Shown: in pieces, positions 1 through 10,786 of the stretch
How the letters are laid out: each line of letters begins with the position of its first letter
Numbering within the stretch: the stretch's first letter is position 1
Origin: Hysterangium stoloniferum
Lineage: Eukaryota; Basidiomycota; Agaricomycetes; Hysterangiales; Hysterangiaceae
DNA: 64,000 bases
Reading direction: 5' to 3'
Assembly (NCBI GenBank): GCA_015178975.1
Contig: WHVD01000037.1
Span: 638,704-702,703, forward strand
Translations under genes and position numbers: made by a program
Notes under the pieces: generated by a model
The model's input: the letters and a program-made list of their open reading frames with translations, nothing else
The model's database searches: none
What the model was told of the DNA's origin: nothing

Positions 1-201
1 GATCATCATAATAAAAGTCAGAGTTTAACCAGATAGTACGAGTATATTTTGATGGGGGTGTAAATGGAGTTTGATCACCGCAAAGGTGTACATCAGCGTC
101 AGGAAACCGATGGCGTCTGATGTGGGGACTTGAGCAATGACTTGAATGTCGATAGGTGGCGATAACCTTGGGGACTGTCAGGTTGCAACACGGTCATAAC
201 A
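1..201 (-). repeat. Partial LTR, family A (cut by window start)
   Basis: The sequence matches the 5' half of the LTRs at 55471-56210 and 58296-59016 (reverse orientation) and ends in CATAACA, the reverse complement of the LTR 5' terminus TGTTATG. The rest lies outside the window, so its target duplication cannot be tested. It sits beside the end of the copia pol remnant and probably inserted into or next to it. Confidence 0.85.
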
Positions 202-1650
202 ACGCAGTCCAATCAGGTATGAGAACATTTTGGCCTTTGGTCTGGCTAATGTTTTGGAGGTCGGTGGGGTCATCGTCTGTAGGGATGTAGCGGCATGAAG
301 GTGAGTCGTCTCATAGCTACATTGCAAATATGATTTTGTACAGTCTTGATAATCGGAATCGTTGATCGGTGATCGTAATTGATGGTGATAGGATGAGTTC
401 TTGAGTATGTGATTTCGGCTCTAAATGCCTGTGTCCAAAAAAATTCCTTCGTAATGTGAGTTGTACATATATATTTCGCCTCTGTCGATAATAGTGCAAT
501 AAAAAGTTTCTTTTTCAAATTCCAGGAAATTGTGCCTCTATCCATGTTAAAACAATTACTGGATGTCGAATATTGATACTCTTGCGAGCTCCAATCTATA
601 TTCATGAAGCCTTTGATGCCATTGTGTGAGTTGTCATGTTTATCGCCAATCACTAACAATTTGTCTTGCATTCCTTTCAGGTACTGGAAAACTCTCTTTG
701 AAAATTTCCAATGTGGACAACTGTGGTTCTGCATGTATTGCAACAATAGCGATACAACTGCTTTGCGATATGGTCCATTTTGTATATCTTCGTGTCAATG
801 GGACATGCTTGGGCATTGGATTGAGAGAGTCTGGTGGGGATCAAGTGGGGTTAGCAGTTTTGCATCCTGTAGACCAAAATTCGGGTCCCTTTCTACTTGA
901 ATTCCAAATAACCAGTCGACTTCTCCTAAATCTTTTATTTCAAGCCATTCTGTAAGCTTGTCCTTGAATCGAGTGATGACCAACTTTGAATTTCTGGTCG
1001 TTGTCATATTGTCGATGTCAACTGCAGTGACTTTGGCCTGCGAAAAACCTTGCATGGTGACCTAAGTTTGTATTTGGTAATTTCACTATTTGGCCCATGT
1101 TTATACAGCAGAATAATCTTGCTATCAATAGCATTCATATTTTCCCATGGTCCTATGAGTTCCTGAGTACTGTATTTTACCTCTTTGACATTCACTGCTG
1201 ATTCGTCGATTTCTTCCATTGCAGTTGTCGTGGCAGTTTCATACGACATTGAGACTGTTGGTAACATCTCATCAGGTTCACCATTTTGTGCATTTTGCAT
1301 GACGTTCCGAGTGTCCAGGGGTCCATTCCCTCCCTCAATCGGTATGTCGTTCAAAATGGTAGTGTCCAATTCATTGAGCCTAACGCTCCACCCGATAGTC
1401 AGTCGGTGTTCTGTCTCTTCAATGCTCACTGGCGGGTCATCCAGCTCATGCATTGCCACTCCCATAGTAGCCTCACATGGCGTCAAAATCACGGGTATCG
1501 TGTTATCAAAATCATTTTGGCCTGCCTCATTGACTTCCATTTTTCTTTCGATAGTTACTCCACACCTTGTGTTCTCAACACTGGTGGGTGGTTCTTCCAA
1601 TTTGTGGATTGCTGTGGCCATCACATTCTCGAAAGATATTGGAATCTCTG
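202..1650 (-). pseudogene. Ty1/copia pol remnant: linker, reverse transcriptase C-part, RNase H
   Basis: Read on the minus strand, three pieces belong to one copia polyprotein. At 1004-1650 lies a linker between integrase and reverse transcriptase with three degenerate internal repeats. At 795-1055 lies the reverse transcriptase palm end (VDIDNM in place of VDDM, then IKDLGEVDWLFGIQVERD). At 270-746 lies copia RNase H (RVFQYLKG, the STS/ISW region, LLSTEAKYI). Frames change between pieces, and the reverse transcriptase core between the start (QGFSQ) and VDIDNM is deleted, so it cannot be functional. The linker joins in frame to 10787-11165 once Gypsy-1 and one CTCTG copy are removed, which shows that Gypsy-1 inserted into this ORF. 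Confidence 0.85.
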
Positions 1651-1792
1651 TGTAAAGGGTATGCATATATGCATACCTGGACTAAGGAATAATAACTGGA
1701 TTATAGTACTTTATTATTTACCTTTTATTTTCTTTCTTTATATTCTTTCTATATTTCGAGCACACCTTGATTTTGTAGTTCGAAGCTTTGTG
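1651..1792 (+). repeat. Gypsy-1 5' LTR stub
   Basis: These 142 bp match 10137-10278 with no difference seen, and similarity stops abruptly at 1793, the left breakpoint of the inverted gag segment. About 500 bp of the LTR and the primer binding site are missing. A 20-bp perfect palindrome lies at 1658-1677. Confidence 0.9.
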
Positions 1793-4758
1793 CCATTCGA
1801 ATTTTAACGTGTTCGGGTGAATCGGGAGTTCCTACATGACCGAAAACATGGAGCGCTGCAACTCCTATGCTAGAATAACCACTGGGAGGATCCCATTTTC
1901 GATAAAGGATTGTAGTATCCTCCTTCATCAGACGACTGGGATGAGGGTATTGGATTCGAGGCCTCTTACTTTCCTTGCGAAGGGACAAGATTACGTTCCT
2001 GCATTCACTTCGGCAAGGAACATGCTTCGAAGGGGAATCCAATACTGGATCATCGTCGCCGTCCTCCGAATCCGAGTTCTCGTACGGTAGTAAATCAGGG
2101 GGGTTCCCGGGATCAAACGGGAACGTGTCAACATCAGCTCCAGGCGAACAGAGCGAATTCGAACTGATTTGTTCGTGAGAATCTCCAGTCTGACAGTAGT
2201 CCTCGGTCAGGCCTTCAAGGTCCTGCCGATGAGCACTCAGCCGGTCTCCTTTTTCGAAGAAATCTGCGGCGAGTATGGATACGTAAGCTTCAGACAGAAG
2301 AGCTTCACCAATCGTTCAATTTTCCTCCCTCACTAATTTGTCTTCGACATGGGGCGAATAAATGGAAACAAAAGTCAATTCGTCATCAGAGTTATTTACT
2401 TGTCCTTGTATAGATAGTCCATGAACCGCTTCATATAACCTTTGCTCCTCAGCTTCCTCCGACATATCCTGTGCGGAGCATTTGTTGATAGAGACATAAT
2501 GAGACATTTTGCCAGCTTGAGAGCAGTCTATCTTAAAATGCTCCGGACTTCCGCATATCCAACATTCCTTGGTGGGTTTGACCGAACTCCTCTTGTTACT
2601 CCTCTTGAAGAACATTTTTCTGTGACGCTTTCCCTGTTTTGGATCAGCGGCGTCTGGAACGGTCCTTCTCGTCGAGCCTCTCTCGTTAGTCTCACTAACG
2701 AGAATATGGTTAGGTGAAGAGGAGTCACCGGTGACTCTAAAATCCAATTCTTGACCCTCCGATAACATTACGCGTGGTTTCTGGAACCTGTAACGTTCCC
2801 GGTGTGTTTGGACCCAAGTGTTAATCAGAGCTTCTTGCAGGTTATTAGCATAAGTCTGTAAACTCATGATATTATCGATGGGTTGTCCTTGAAGAAGGTA
2901 GAGCCATTCCGTAGGCAGTGTGAGAATGAGTCTGCGTGTCTCATCCCCTCTGTCCTGGTGGAACCCGTACAGGAAACGATAAAGTTTAACTCTCCATTGG
3001 ATATAGTGGACAGGTGTCTCACAATCGTGACCAGCCTGTCGAAATTTCATAGCTTCCCATTCTAAGGCTAAGGATTCACGCCAACGAGTTCCGAGCAATC
3101 CTTCGACGATACCCCAAAGAAACGACCCATGAGATTGACTGAATTCAGTATGATGCTCACGGTCTAAGGTGCTCCACCAGACCTTAGTGTGCCCCTTGAG
3201 TCGTCTTGGCAGAGCAACTCCTAAGATCGCACTCATAGAGTCTGATATCTCCGTGAGACTCATGATATCCATGATATAGTCCAGGGCTTCGGATTGAGCT
3301 CCATCGTATTCAGGGAGATCAGACCATTTGATCTTAAGGTCGTTGGTGTTAAGAGTGACCTTCTTGTCCTTAGGTAAGTCATCAATAAGCGCGCTAGCTC
3401 GAGACCGCATCGGAGTTCGAAAAGGGGTATTAGGCACTCCATTGTGGCGTTCCCCACGTCCTGAGTTCCCTCCCCAGTCTGAAGTATTCGAACTCCCAGA
3501 TGAATCGCTAGGGGGTCCTCCTGATGGCAAGAAAGGGTTTGAAGCGATCGGTAGAGAACGGCGGAGACCGTCTGGATTAAGCGATCCTCGACCAGCAACT
3601 GGGCCAGCTATGCCCTCAGTGAATGCCGTGGAGAAGGACGGTTGACCCTTGTTGGCGACTGATCGGTTTCTGAGAGTGGTCACTTCATCCCTGAAGTTAG
3701 GGCTGTTGGAGACTCCCTCAAATGCGACGCGAGAGCGGTGATCTCCCTGGAGAGACGTTAGGCCCGGTTCCATCGCGATTTGTCTCTCGATCTCCGTCGC
3801 GTTCAGAAGTCGACACGGCTGGGGTTGATGGAAGGGAGCGCAGACCTCAATCCTCTTCTCCTGAAGGCGTTCTATCACTTGCGTCCTCAAGTCCAGTGGA
3901 AAATCCTCCAATATTACGGGACGGTTGAGAGAATGCAGAAAACGAGTATCAGGGGACCCGTTTAAGTTGCGAACGAACGAATTGGTCATGGAGATAGGCA
4001 AATCAGGGACCTGGATCGAGTCGTTATAGGGGAGGAGTACCTCTAAAACCATCTTATCAAGTCTTCTTTGGTTTCGCTTCAACCGACCTCTTAAAGTGAG
4101 GTATGCCAGCGATAGATTTGGCGTGACTCCATTGAGAGACTCCTCCAACATACGGATGTACATGTACTGGTAGTCAACCTTAGGCACAACATGATCTCCG
4201 CCAAGCAGGACAAGCAGGATCTGCAACACATCATCATGCGTACGAAGTGCTTCAAGGAACAGAGAAAACACCTCCCGCTTGAGAATTCTTCTTCCTCCTT
4301 CCATAGTAGTTGTCACCTCGTTCGACCATTCAGGAATCGATTGGGTCAAATCCTCAAGGTTCCCTGGTCACGTGAATAAATCCCGTGCCGATAAAATCGC
4401 TTGATAACGCCCTAACCAGACTGCTACAGTCTCCGGTAGAATAGGGTAATCCGTACTGTACTCCTCCACGAAGGGGGTAACCTGATCCTCGGGGATTCGA
4501 TCGGTGTAGTACATATCCCATTTGTAATCGATGGGCTGGGCATAAACCATATGACCTCCGAGGAACTGCTTAAGGATGACCTGTCTCGGAGGGAATTTGA
4601 GGACGGGTGTGGGTGCTCGATTAGACTCAACGTTAACTCCAGGGGTGTCCAACTGCTCGAGTAATGAGCATTCCTCAGGTGGATCGGGGGGAATGTTCAT
4701 TGACGATCCAGCTACTACTCCGGGGGAATCCTCTGGAGGAGGTGATCCTGGAGGAAGC
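1793..4758 (-). pseudogene. Gypsy-1 gag, inverted relative to pol and LTRs
   Basis: The minus strand carries a long gag reading frame at 2316-4349 (677 codons) with an N-terminal extension at 4368-4700 in another frame. A gag-like capsid region (residues about 370-550, WWSTLD, LALEWEAMKF) precedes a CCHC zinc knuckle near residue 605 (CWICGSPEHFKIDC, spacing C-X2-C-X4-H-X4-C). Downstream coding continues as an acidic linker (about 1800-2310) and is cut at the LTR stub. In working gypsy elements gag lies on the same strand as pol, so this orientation cannot give a Gag-Pol product. The natural product would be the virus-like particle capsid and nucleocapsid protein. Confidence 0.8.
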
Positions 4759-7154
4759 TAGATTATGCAAGCACTGTCGGGGTCAAATGTTCTTTCTTCT
4801 TTCGATCCGCTAGCCGGGTTTACTCAATTAGAAATGTTGGAGGACGATAAGCCCAAAACAGCCTTTAGATCCCATAGAGGGCTGTGGCAATTTAAAAGGA
4901 TGCCATTTGGGCTCAGAAATGGCCCCTCTACATTTCAGCGTGTCATGCAAACAGTTTTAGCACCCTACTTGTGGATTTTTTGTTTAGTCTACATCGATGA
5001 CATAGTCATATTCTCTAAGAACTGGGATGATCATTTGCTTCACCTGAATCAGGTGCTTGGCGCTATCGCTTCGGCCGGTATCACACTCTCTCCCAAGAAA
5101 TGTTTTATCGGATATAATTCGATATTGTTATTGGGTCATAAAGTATCTAGGCTGGGTTTTTCAACCCACCAAGAAAAAGTTCGCGCTATATTGGAATTGG
5201 CCCCACCCACTAAGGTTTCTGATCTACAACGGTTCCTTGGAATGGTCCTTTACTTTTCAGCATATATACCATTTTATTCATGGATGGTGTCCCCTTTATT
5301 CTTGCTCCTAAAAAAGGGAACACCTTGGACGTGGACTGCTGAACATGTCCGAGCTTATGAGGATGTTAAAACCGCATTAGGATCAGCTCCAGTGCTGGGA
5401 CATCCAGTTAGTGGGATGCCCTACCGATTGTATACGGACGCTTCGGATTTTGCCTTGGGTTGTTGCCTCCAACAAGTCCAGAAGATGGCTTTAGGAGATT
5501 TAGTGGACACTAAAATCTATGCCCAAGCCAAATTGGCTTTTGACCGTGCGCAGGATGTGCCATCCTTTGTTCATCGGTACAAAACCAAACAGCCTGAGAT
5601 TGAGTGGTCAGATTCGTGGGGATCCACTTTTGAGGCGACCGAAGTTACTGTTGAACGAGTCATTGCATATTGGAGTCGCACGCTGAAAAGCGCTGAGCAT
5701 AACTATTCTGCTACTGAATGGGAAGCATTAGCAGCAAAGGAGGGACTAGTCCACTTTCAACCTTTCATTGAAGGTGAACATGTCCTGCTCATTACGGACC
5801 ATGCAGCTCTGCAATGGGCTAGATCTTATGAGAACACTAATCATCGACTAGCCGCATGGGGGGCGATATACGCTGCATTTCCAGGTCTCGAGATTTTGCA
5901 TCGAGCAGGGAGAGTTCACAGCAACGTGGATCCACTGTCCAGACTCCCTCGGGTACCAGCCTTCGTGAGCCCTATTAGAGATGATTTGCAGGCTATCACC
6001 TCGACCTCTCTGGACAAGAGTACTGAGGAAAAACTATGGAAGGACAAACCCGCTAAGAAAGCGGTCTTCTCTACCATACTCGATTCTATGGAGCCTTTCG
6101 GAGTAACTCAAAAGGTCCGACGGTCAGAATGGGATTCTCATAACGCAATAAGGAACGACCAGGAAGACGAGTCTGACTTCGCATTGCGTCATCCTCAGCT
6201 ACTAATCAGCATCGAGGAGGGATATATAAAGAAATTTCTAGAGGGTTATTCAAAGGACCCGGTTTTCAGGAATCTCTACGCTTTAGATACCCCTTCACCC
6301 AACGCGGTTGTTACTCCTTCTCACTACTTCGTGGGAGCAAACCGACTCCTGTACTTTCGCGACTCGGACTGGAAAAGTCGAGTCTGTGTACCCAGAACCA
6401 TGATTAACTCAATTCTAAGGTTGGTGCATGATAACCCTTTTGAGGGAGCACACGCCGGAGGCCAGCAGTTGTTCAACCTGATGAAAGACCAGTTCTTTTG
6501 GCCAAGAATGCTACAAGATTGCGTGTCGTACGCGCGTACCTGCGATATCTGCCAAAAAACCAAAGTCGATCGCACCGCTCGTCAAGGAGCCCTCAGACCG
6601 GCTGACGTACCTTTTAGGCCATTCGAGGTAGTTTCTATGGACTTAATCACTGGACTACCCGATTCAGGAAAGGATTCGTATTCCGCAGTCTTCGTTGCCG
6701 TTGATAAATTGACGCGTTACGCTATTACAATACCTACCTTTTCGAACCTTATGGCTGAAGGATTCGCACGAATATTTGTCAAACAGGTAGCAAGCCCCTT
6801 CAGACTGCCCTTTCGAATAATCTGTGACCGGGATAAGAGATGGACCTGCAGGTTTTGGCGGGAAGTCTGTAAGATCTATGGTACCACCCTTGCGGTATCT
6901 TCGGCTCATCATCCTCAAACGGATGGGCAAACGGAGAATATGAATGCGACCATAGAACAGATGCTTTGAGCCTATTGCCTCTGCTAAGGAAAGCTGGTCC
7001 CAGTGGATTGAGGTAGTTGTTCACGCATACAACTCGACTGTTCACAGTTCCACAAACTATGCCCCGGCCTTCTTATTAATGGGATACCTCCCAAGAGGAA
7101 TGTCTCCTAGGAGGTGACGAGCCCCTAGTTCCTAGAGAACTATCAGACAGCCCT
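4759..7154 (+). pseudogene. Gypsy-1 pol: truncated reverse transcriptase, RNase H, broken integrase
   Basis: The ORF at 4765-6969 starts inside reverse transcriptase. The protease and the first reverse transcriptase blocks are absent. Visible landmarks are FDPLAGFTQLEM, MPFGLRNGPSTFQRVM, the catalytic YIDD box, RNase H (YTDASDFALG, EWEALAAKEGL, ITDHAAL), an HHCC integrase zinc finger (two His near 6430-6460, CDICQ near 6540) and the integrase core ending in HHPQTDGQTEN with its catalytic Glu. A stop and frameshift at about 6967 break the integrase. The correct frame resumes just after it (AYNSTVHSSTNYAPAFLLMG) and breaks again before 7155. Without protease and a complete reverse transcriptase it is non-autonomous. 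Confidence 0.88.
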
Positions 7155-7715
7155 ATGGCCGACCAATGGATCCTCGAGCTAGAAAATCATCGGCAGATGG
7201 TGCGGGATTCAATCGCTCGAGCCCAAGAGATTCAAGCACGAGCGTATAACAAGAAGCAAAGACCTGTAGAAGATATCTCTGAGGGAGACTTTGTATTGAT
7301 GAACCCCCACTCCCTCGAACTGGTGGAAGTCAAGGGAACGGGGAAGAAACTAATACAAAGACGGATTGGACCATTCGAGGTCCTTGAGAAATTGAACTCT
7401 CAAGTATTTAGGCTTAAGATTCCCCCGGAGTATCCTATGCATCCAGTCATTAATCGGGATCATCTGCGGAAATATCAACCCTCTCCTTCCAAGCTAGGTC
7501 TGAGACCCCAACTTGAGAACCTAAGAGAGTTGAAATCAGATCATGAAGAATATGAAGTCGAAGCTATTGTTGGACATAGGAAACAGCGAAATCGTCTGCT
7601 ATTTAGGGTGCGCTGGAAAGGTTATGGACCTGGGGAGGATTCGTGGTTAAGCAGCACTGACCTTAGAAACGCTCCGGCACTTCTGAGGGTGTACAAGGCG
7701 CTGTTCAACATTTAA
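7155..7715 (+). CDS. Gypsy-1 integrase C-terminus with chromodomain
   Basis: This 186-codon frame is the C-terminal part of pol. It holds the integrase C-terminal domain (GDFVLMNPHSLELVEVKGTG, RRIGPFEVLEK, then INRDHLRKYQPS), followed at residues about 130-180 by a chromodomain (EYEVEAIVGHR, FRVRWKGYGPGEDSW). Chromodomains of this class read histone marks and steer integration in the chromovirus branch of Ty3/gypsy. The ATG at 7155 is only the first Met after the frame breaks and is not a natural start. The stop at 7713-7715 is 350 bp before the third ORF. Confidence 0.85.
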   Translation: MADQWILELENHRQMVRDSIARAQEIQARAYNKKQRPVEDISEGDFVLMNPHSLELVEVKGTGKKLIQRRIGPFEVLEKLNSQVFRLKIPPEYPMHPVINRDHLRKYQPSPSKLGLRPQLENLRELKSDHEEYEVEAIVGHRKQRNRLLFRVRWKGYGPGEDSWLSSTDLRNAPALLRVYKALFNI

Positions 7716-8065
7716 TGGGATATATGCGCTCAAGGAATCATCTATTCCCTCTCTTTTGTAACTTCCTTTCAGAAATATCTCAGTTATTCAGTGAGCCATC
7801 TCATTGGCTTTTATTCTTTTTCATTTTTCTATCCCTTCGGTCGATTGGGACAACCATTAATTGGCAGCGGACACATTTCCCCAAAACCCGGCCACAATTA
7901 ATGAATTTTATTTAACGACCAACCGAGCGGAGTTTCAATTCAATATATATAAAAAAAAAAGTACACATAAATTCGCATAAATTTTCTTTATCTTTCACAC
8001 CACGTCCAAAACCTATCTACAGCCCTTCCCTCTATCTTCAACTTCACCACTTTTATCGTGCTATA
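7716..8065 (+). promoter_or_regulatory. Promoter-like region before the third ORF of Gypsy-1
   Basis: This gene-free stretch has a TATA-like tract (TATATATAA) near 7943-7951, then a pyrimidine-rich stretch with CA dinucleotides (about 8000-8055), then the ATG at 8066. A CATTGG box (reverse CCAAT) lies near 7801. This is the usual order of a fungal RNA polymerase II promoter. It is read from sequence only and transcription is untested. Confidence 0.4.
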
Positions 8066-10111
8066 ATGCTCCCTTTCCAACAAAACAAGCAAGTCCTCCC
8101 TAAGTTCAAAAAGGTCCCGCGAGCCCCGACAGCCAGTACATCCACGACCGGCGGGGGATTCATCACCCGCATGCCTCGTACAGACAATGTCGAGAGCAAT
8201 TGGGGTACCCAAGAATCAACCCCCCTGTCGACTTTCTCCTTTGGTGATGAGCCGGGGGAAAATACCGGTACGGATTGGAGCAAGCCGTTAGGCCCCTCTG
8301 TCAGACCGTCATCTGAGGAAGTCGCTGCTAGCATGCGGAAGCAGGAAATGTTTATGGAAGAACACAACGCAAGGAGACTCACCCGCAAAAGAGAAAGGCG
8401 TGCTGAGTATAGAAGTCAACAGGAGGCGAGGGGAGCAAGAGAAGGAGTCCCCTCCAAGTGGCAGCGGCGTGAGTACCGAGCGCAATGCAGAAACAGAGCT
8501 TCCGTGCCGATCCTTCCCCCCGCGGGAGAGAAATGGGCCGACTTCGCGGAGACCGATGATAGTGAGGGTGGGACGCCTTGTATTAGGACGACGGGAACCA
8601 AGAGCTGGAAGGAGAAGGAGGGTACCATCTTTTACGACTGGGAGCTACTTCGACGCATTAAGTTGCAACGCATAGTTCTTACCCGAGGGGACGGTCAAAC
8701 GCTGCCCCAACAAGAAAAGGGATACCGTAGGGGACCAATTGAGTTTTCCTCGGACGAGGATGAGGAGGAGGACGAGAACAGGAATGGCGTGTATAGCATC
8801 CGATCTCTGGGAGAGGATTGCCATGAAGGGTTCCTTCTCCCATCTAAAGTTCGTTTCGTAACCAGCGACCCCAACCAAAGACAAACGCGGAGACCGTCAT
8901 CCAGAGTATGGAGGGGTCACCGCCCTAGTCAACAGTCACTGGAATGTGAACCTTCCACAATTCCGGTCCCACATCTCTCGCCAACGTCGAGGCCCCTTCC
9001 CATCATTCACCCTACACACACTCCCTCAGCCCCGATTCTAACGCCTCATTTACCTCCCTCTTCAAAAGCTGTACCAGTCCCAACCTCACTTGGGATGTCG
9101 AGGCCCCCTCCCATCCTCCACCCAACACACACTCCCTCAGCCCAATGCGAACCTTCCCCGGTTCTGGCGCCTCGTCTCTCTCCCTCCCCAAAAACTATAC
9201 CGGTACCAACCCAACTTCCGCCGTCACCGGGTATCCCTCCCAACTCTCCGTATTCATATTGCGTGTCCTTGGGAAGCCCTATCCAGGACCTTCCACCAGA
9301 GCGAATGGATGTCGATTTGGACCCCCCTACACCGGACGTCATCGATCCCATGGCAAGCAGAAAGGTGAAGGAGATGCAGAAAGCCACCACTCCTCTCCGA
9401 GAACAATCCCCTATTCCCGTCCTTGACAGCCCAGTTCCCCTCACTGAGCCCGTATCCACAACTTTCTGGATGCGAGTAGCTGTCAACTACCCTTCCGAAC
9501 AGTTTCCTGTCAGAAGGGTGCTATCACAGCTCGTGCCAGTACTTCAGCAACCGGTCCTTCAAGGGAGCCTCAAGGGTTGTCGCGGTCTGGCTCCGTTGTC
9601 AGAGATAATGGAGGATTTCTATCTCTCCTTTGAGGATCTCGCAGAGGGGAAGAACTTTGCACGAGCAGCACAGGAGATTAAACTCTCTATGTTCCGGCAC
9701 ATCATAGTGGAGCTTCACCGTCTGCCCCCAGACTCAGCGAATGTCCTCTCTATTGCTGGCTTAGTAGATTTACTCAAGGCCCTCATCCTGACGCCTCCCA
9801 CAGAGACCACCATTCAGCCACACGTTCCTGCCCCACTGCCCGCGTCTTCATTTCCCCTCCCCAATGCTCCTCTTCTCACGCGGATTTCCACTCCACCGGT
9901 TAGTGTCCGCGCAGTCGTTCGTTGCAGAGAGAAAGCCTACAGACGATGGGCCGACTCCTTGTACAGGAATTCTAGTGATTTGACTCGGGCGAGAATAGCT
10001 GAATCCTTCAGAGTAAAAAGGGAAGGATGGGGAAACCTCATTTTGGACCTTGGGGGATCCTCACAGGAAGCTTGGGGTGGCATCCCAGATGCTCTTCGAC
10101 ACCTAGTATAG
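8066..10111 (+). CDS. Third ORF of Gypsy-1, unrecognised 681-residue protein
   Basis: This uninterrupted frame sits between pol and the 3' LTR, where retroviruses carry env. I do not recognise it. Visible parts: a basic, Arg/Glu-rich N-terminal third (residues about 95-165), an acidic run near residue 225 (SSDEDEEEDE), a proline-rich middle with two imperfect copies of a block containing HPTHTPSA (residues about 300-390), and a compact C-terminal third that looks folded (residues about 450-540 and 600-681). There is no signal peptide or membrane segment, which argues against an envelope protein. It ends 25 bp before the 3' LTR. Its integrity contrasts with the shattered gag and pol. It may be a captured host gene or an element-specific accessory protein. 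Confidence 0.7.
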   Translation: MLPFQQNKQVLPKFKKVPRAPTASTSTTGGGFITRMPRTDNVESNWGTQESTPLSTFSFGDEPGENTGTDWSKPLGPSVRPSSEEVAASMRKQEMFMEEHNARRLTRKRERRAEYRSQQEARGAREGVPSKWQRREYRAQCRNRASVPILPPAGEKWADFAETDDSEGGTPCIRTTGTKSWKEKEGTIFYDWELLRRIKLQRIVLTRGDGQTLPQQEKGYRRGPIEFSSDEDEEEDENRNGVYSIRSLGEDCHEGFLLPSKVRFVTSDPNQRQTRRPSSRVWRGHRPSQQSLECEPSTIPVPHLSPTSRPLPIIHPTHTPSAPILTPHLPPSSKAVPVPTSLGMSRPPPILHPTHTPSAQCEPSPVLAPRLSPSPKTIPVPTQLPPSPGIPPNSPYSYCVSLGSPIQDLPPERMDVDLDPPTPDVIDPMASRKVKEMQKATTPLREQSPIPVLDSPVPLTEPVSTTFWMRVAVNYPSEQFPVRRVLSQLVPVLQQPVLQGSLKGCRGLAPLSEIMEDFYLSFEDLAEGKNFARAAQEIKLSMFRHIIVELHRLPPDSANVLSIAGLVDLLKALILTPPTETTIQPHVPAPLPASSFPLPNAPLLTRISTPPVSVRAVVRCREKAYRRWADSLYRNSSDLTRARIAESFRVKREGWGNLILDLGGSSQEAWGGIPDALRHLV

Positions 10112-10136
10112 CACATCCCTTCGAACTGGGGGGCAC

Positions 10137-10781
10137 TGTAAAGGGTATGCATATATGCATACCTGGACTAAGGAATAATAACTGGATTATAGTACTTTAT
10201 TATTTACCTTTTATTTTCTTTCTTTATATTCTTTCTATATTTCGAGCACACCTTGATTTTGTAGTTCGAAGCTTTGTGTATACGTATGGGCGCTCTCGGC
10301 GCCAAAAGAGACAGACAACTTTTACCCAGCAGACACCACCTCGTAAACGACCCAGACGTCGAATAGCGAGAGGTGTCAAGGGTAATGTTTCAACTACCCT
10401 TAAAGGTAGTATTCTCTTGCATACTAACGTACTTTGGACTCGAACCGCGAAGGTCGAGTTCCAATCTAAGGTCTTTGCACTAGTCGACATTATAGTCGAC
10501 TCGCGCTATTATTTCTTTACTCTAGATATTCAGCTTCGCGTTGATTATCTATTCTACATCTAGCTACGAGTTGTACCGTGAAGGTCAACTCTTTCATTCG
10601 TTCATTCTAGCCGTCAAGAGCAACTGTACAGTTGCTCTTGTGATGCATAGCGTGTCTTCTTACTAGCACTGCTTGTCTGGTAATCTACGGTATTGTACTG
10701 TACGGTCAATATCTGCTAATAGTAGTTGAATAGACACTATTCTTCGTATATCGAACAGTCAGAATCTATCGACTCTTCACA
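10137..10781 (+). repeat. Gypsy-1 3' LTR
   Basis: This 645-bp LTR starts TGTAAAGGG and ends CTCTTCACA, with target duplication CTCTG directly after it. A G-rich polypurine-like stretch lies immediately upstream (10127-10134). The 3' end resembles family C LTRs (15481-16111, 33995-34618), which suggests related elements. Confidence 0.88.
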
Positions 10782-10786
10782 CTCTG

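Larger units (their letters stand above)
1651..10781 (+). mobile_element. Gypsy-1: rearranged chromodomain Ty3/gypsy LTR retrotransposon
   Basis: The element is bounded by TG...CA ends and a perfect 5-bp target duplication, CTCTG, at 1646-1650 and 10782-10786. Contents in order: a 142-bp stub of the 5' LTR, an inverted gag segment, a pol lacking its protease and reverse transcriptase N-part, a broken integrase, a chromodomain, a third ORF, and a full 645-bp 3' LTR. The 142-bp stub matches the start of the 3' LTR with no difference seen, so the insertion is fairly young. The intact duplication with an incomplete 5' LTR shows that the inversion and deletion happened after insertion. Confidence 0.85.

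Noticed and set aside
8066..10111. Envelope protein of a retrovirus-like element
   Set aside because: Position fits, but there is no signal peptide, membrane segment or cysteine pattern.
10436..10446. tRNA B-box-like GGTTCGAGTCC on the minus strand of the Gypsy-1 LTR
   Set aside because: No A box or cloverleaf around it. It is part of the LTR.
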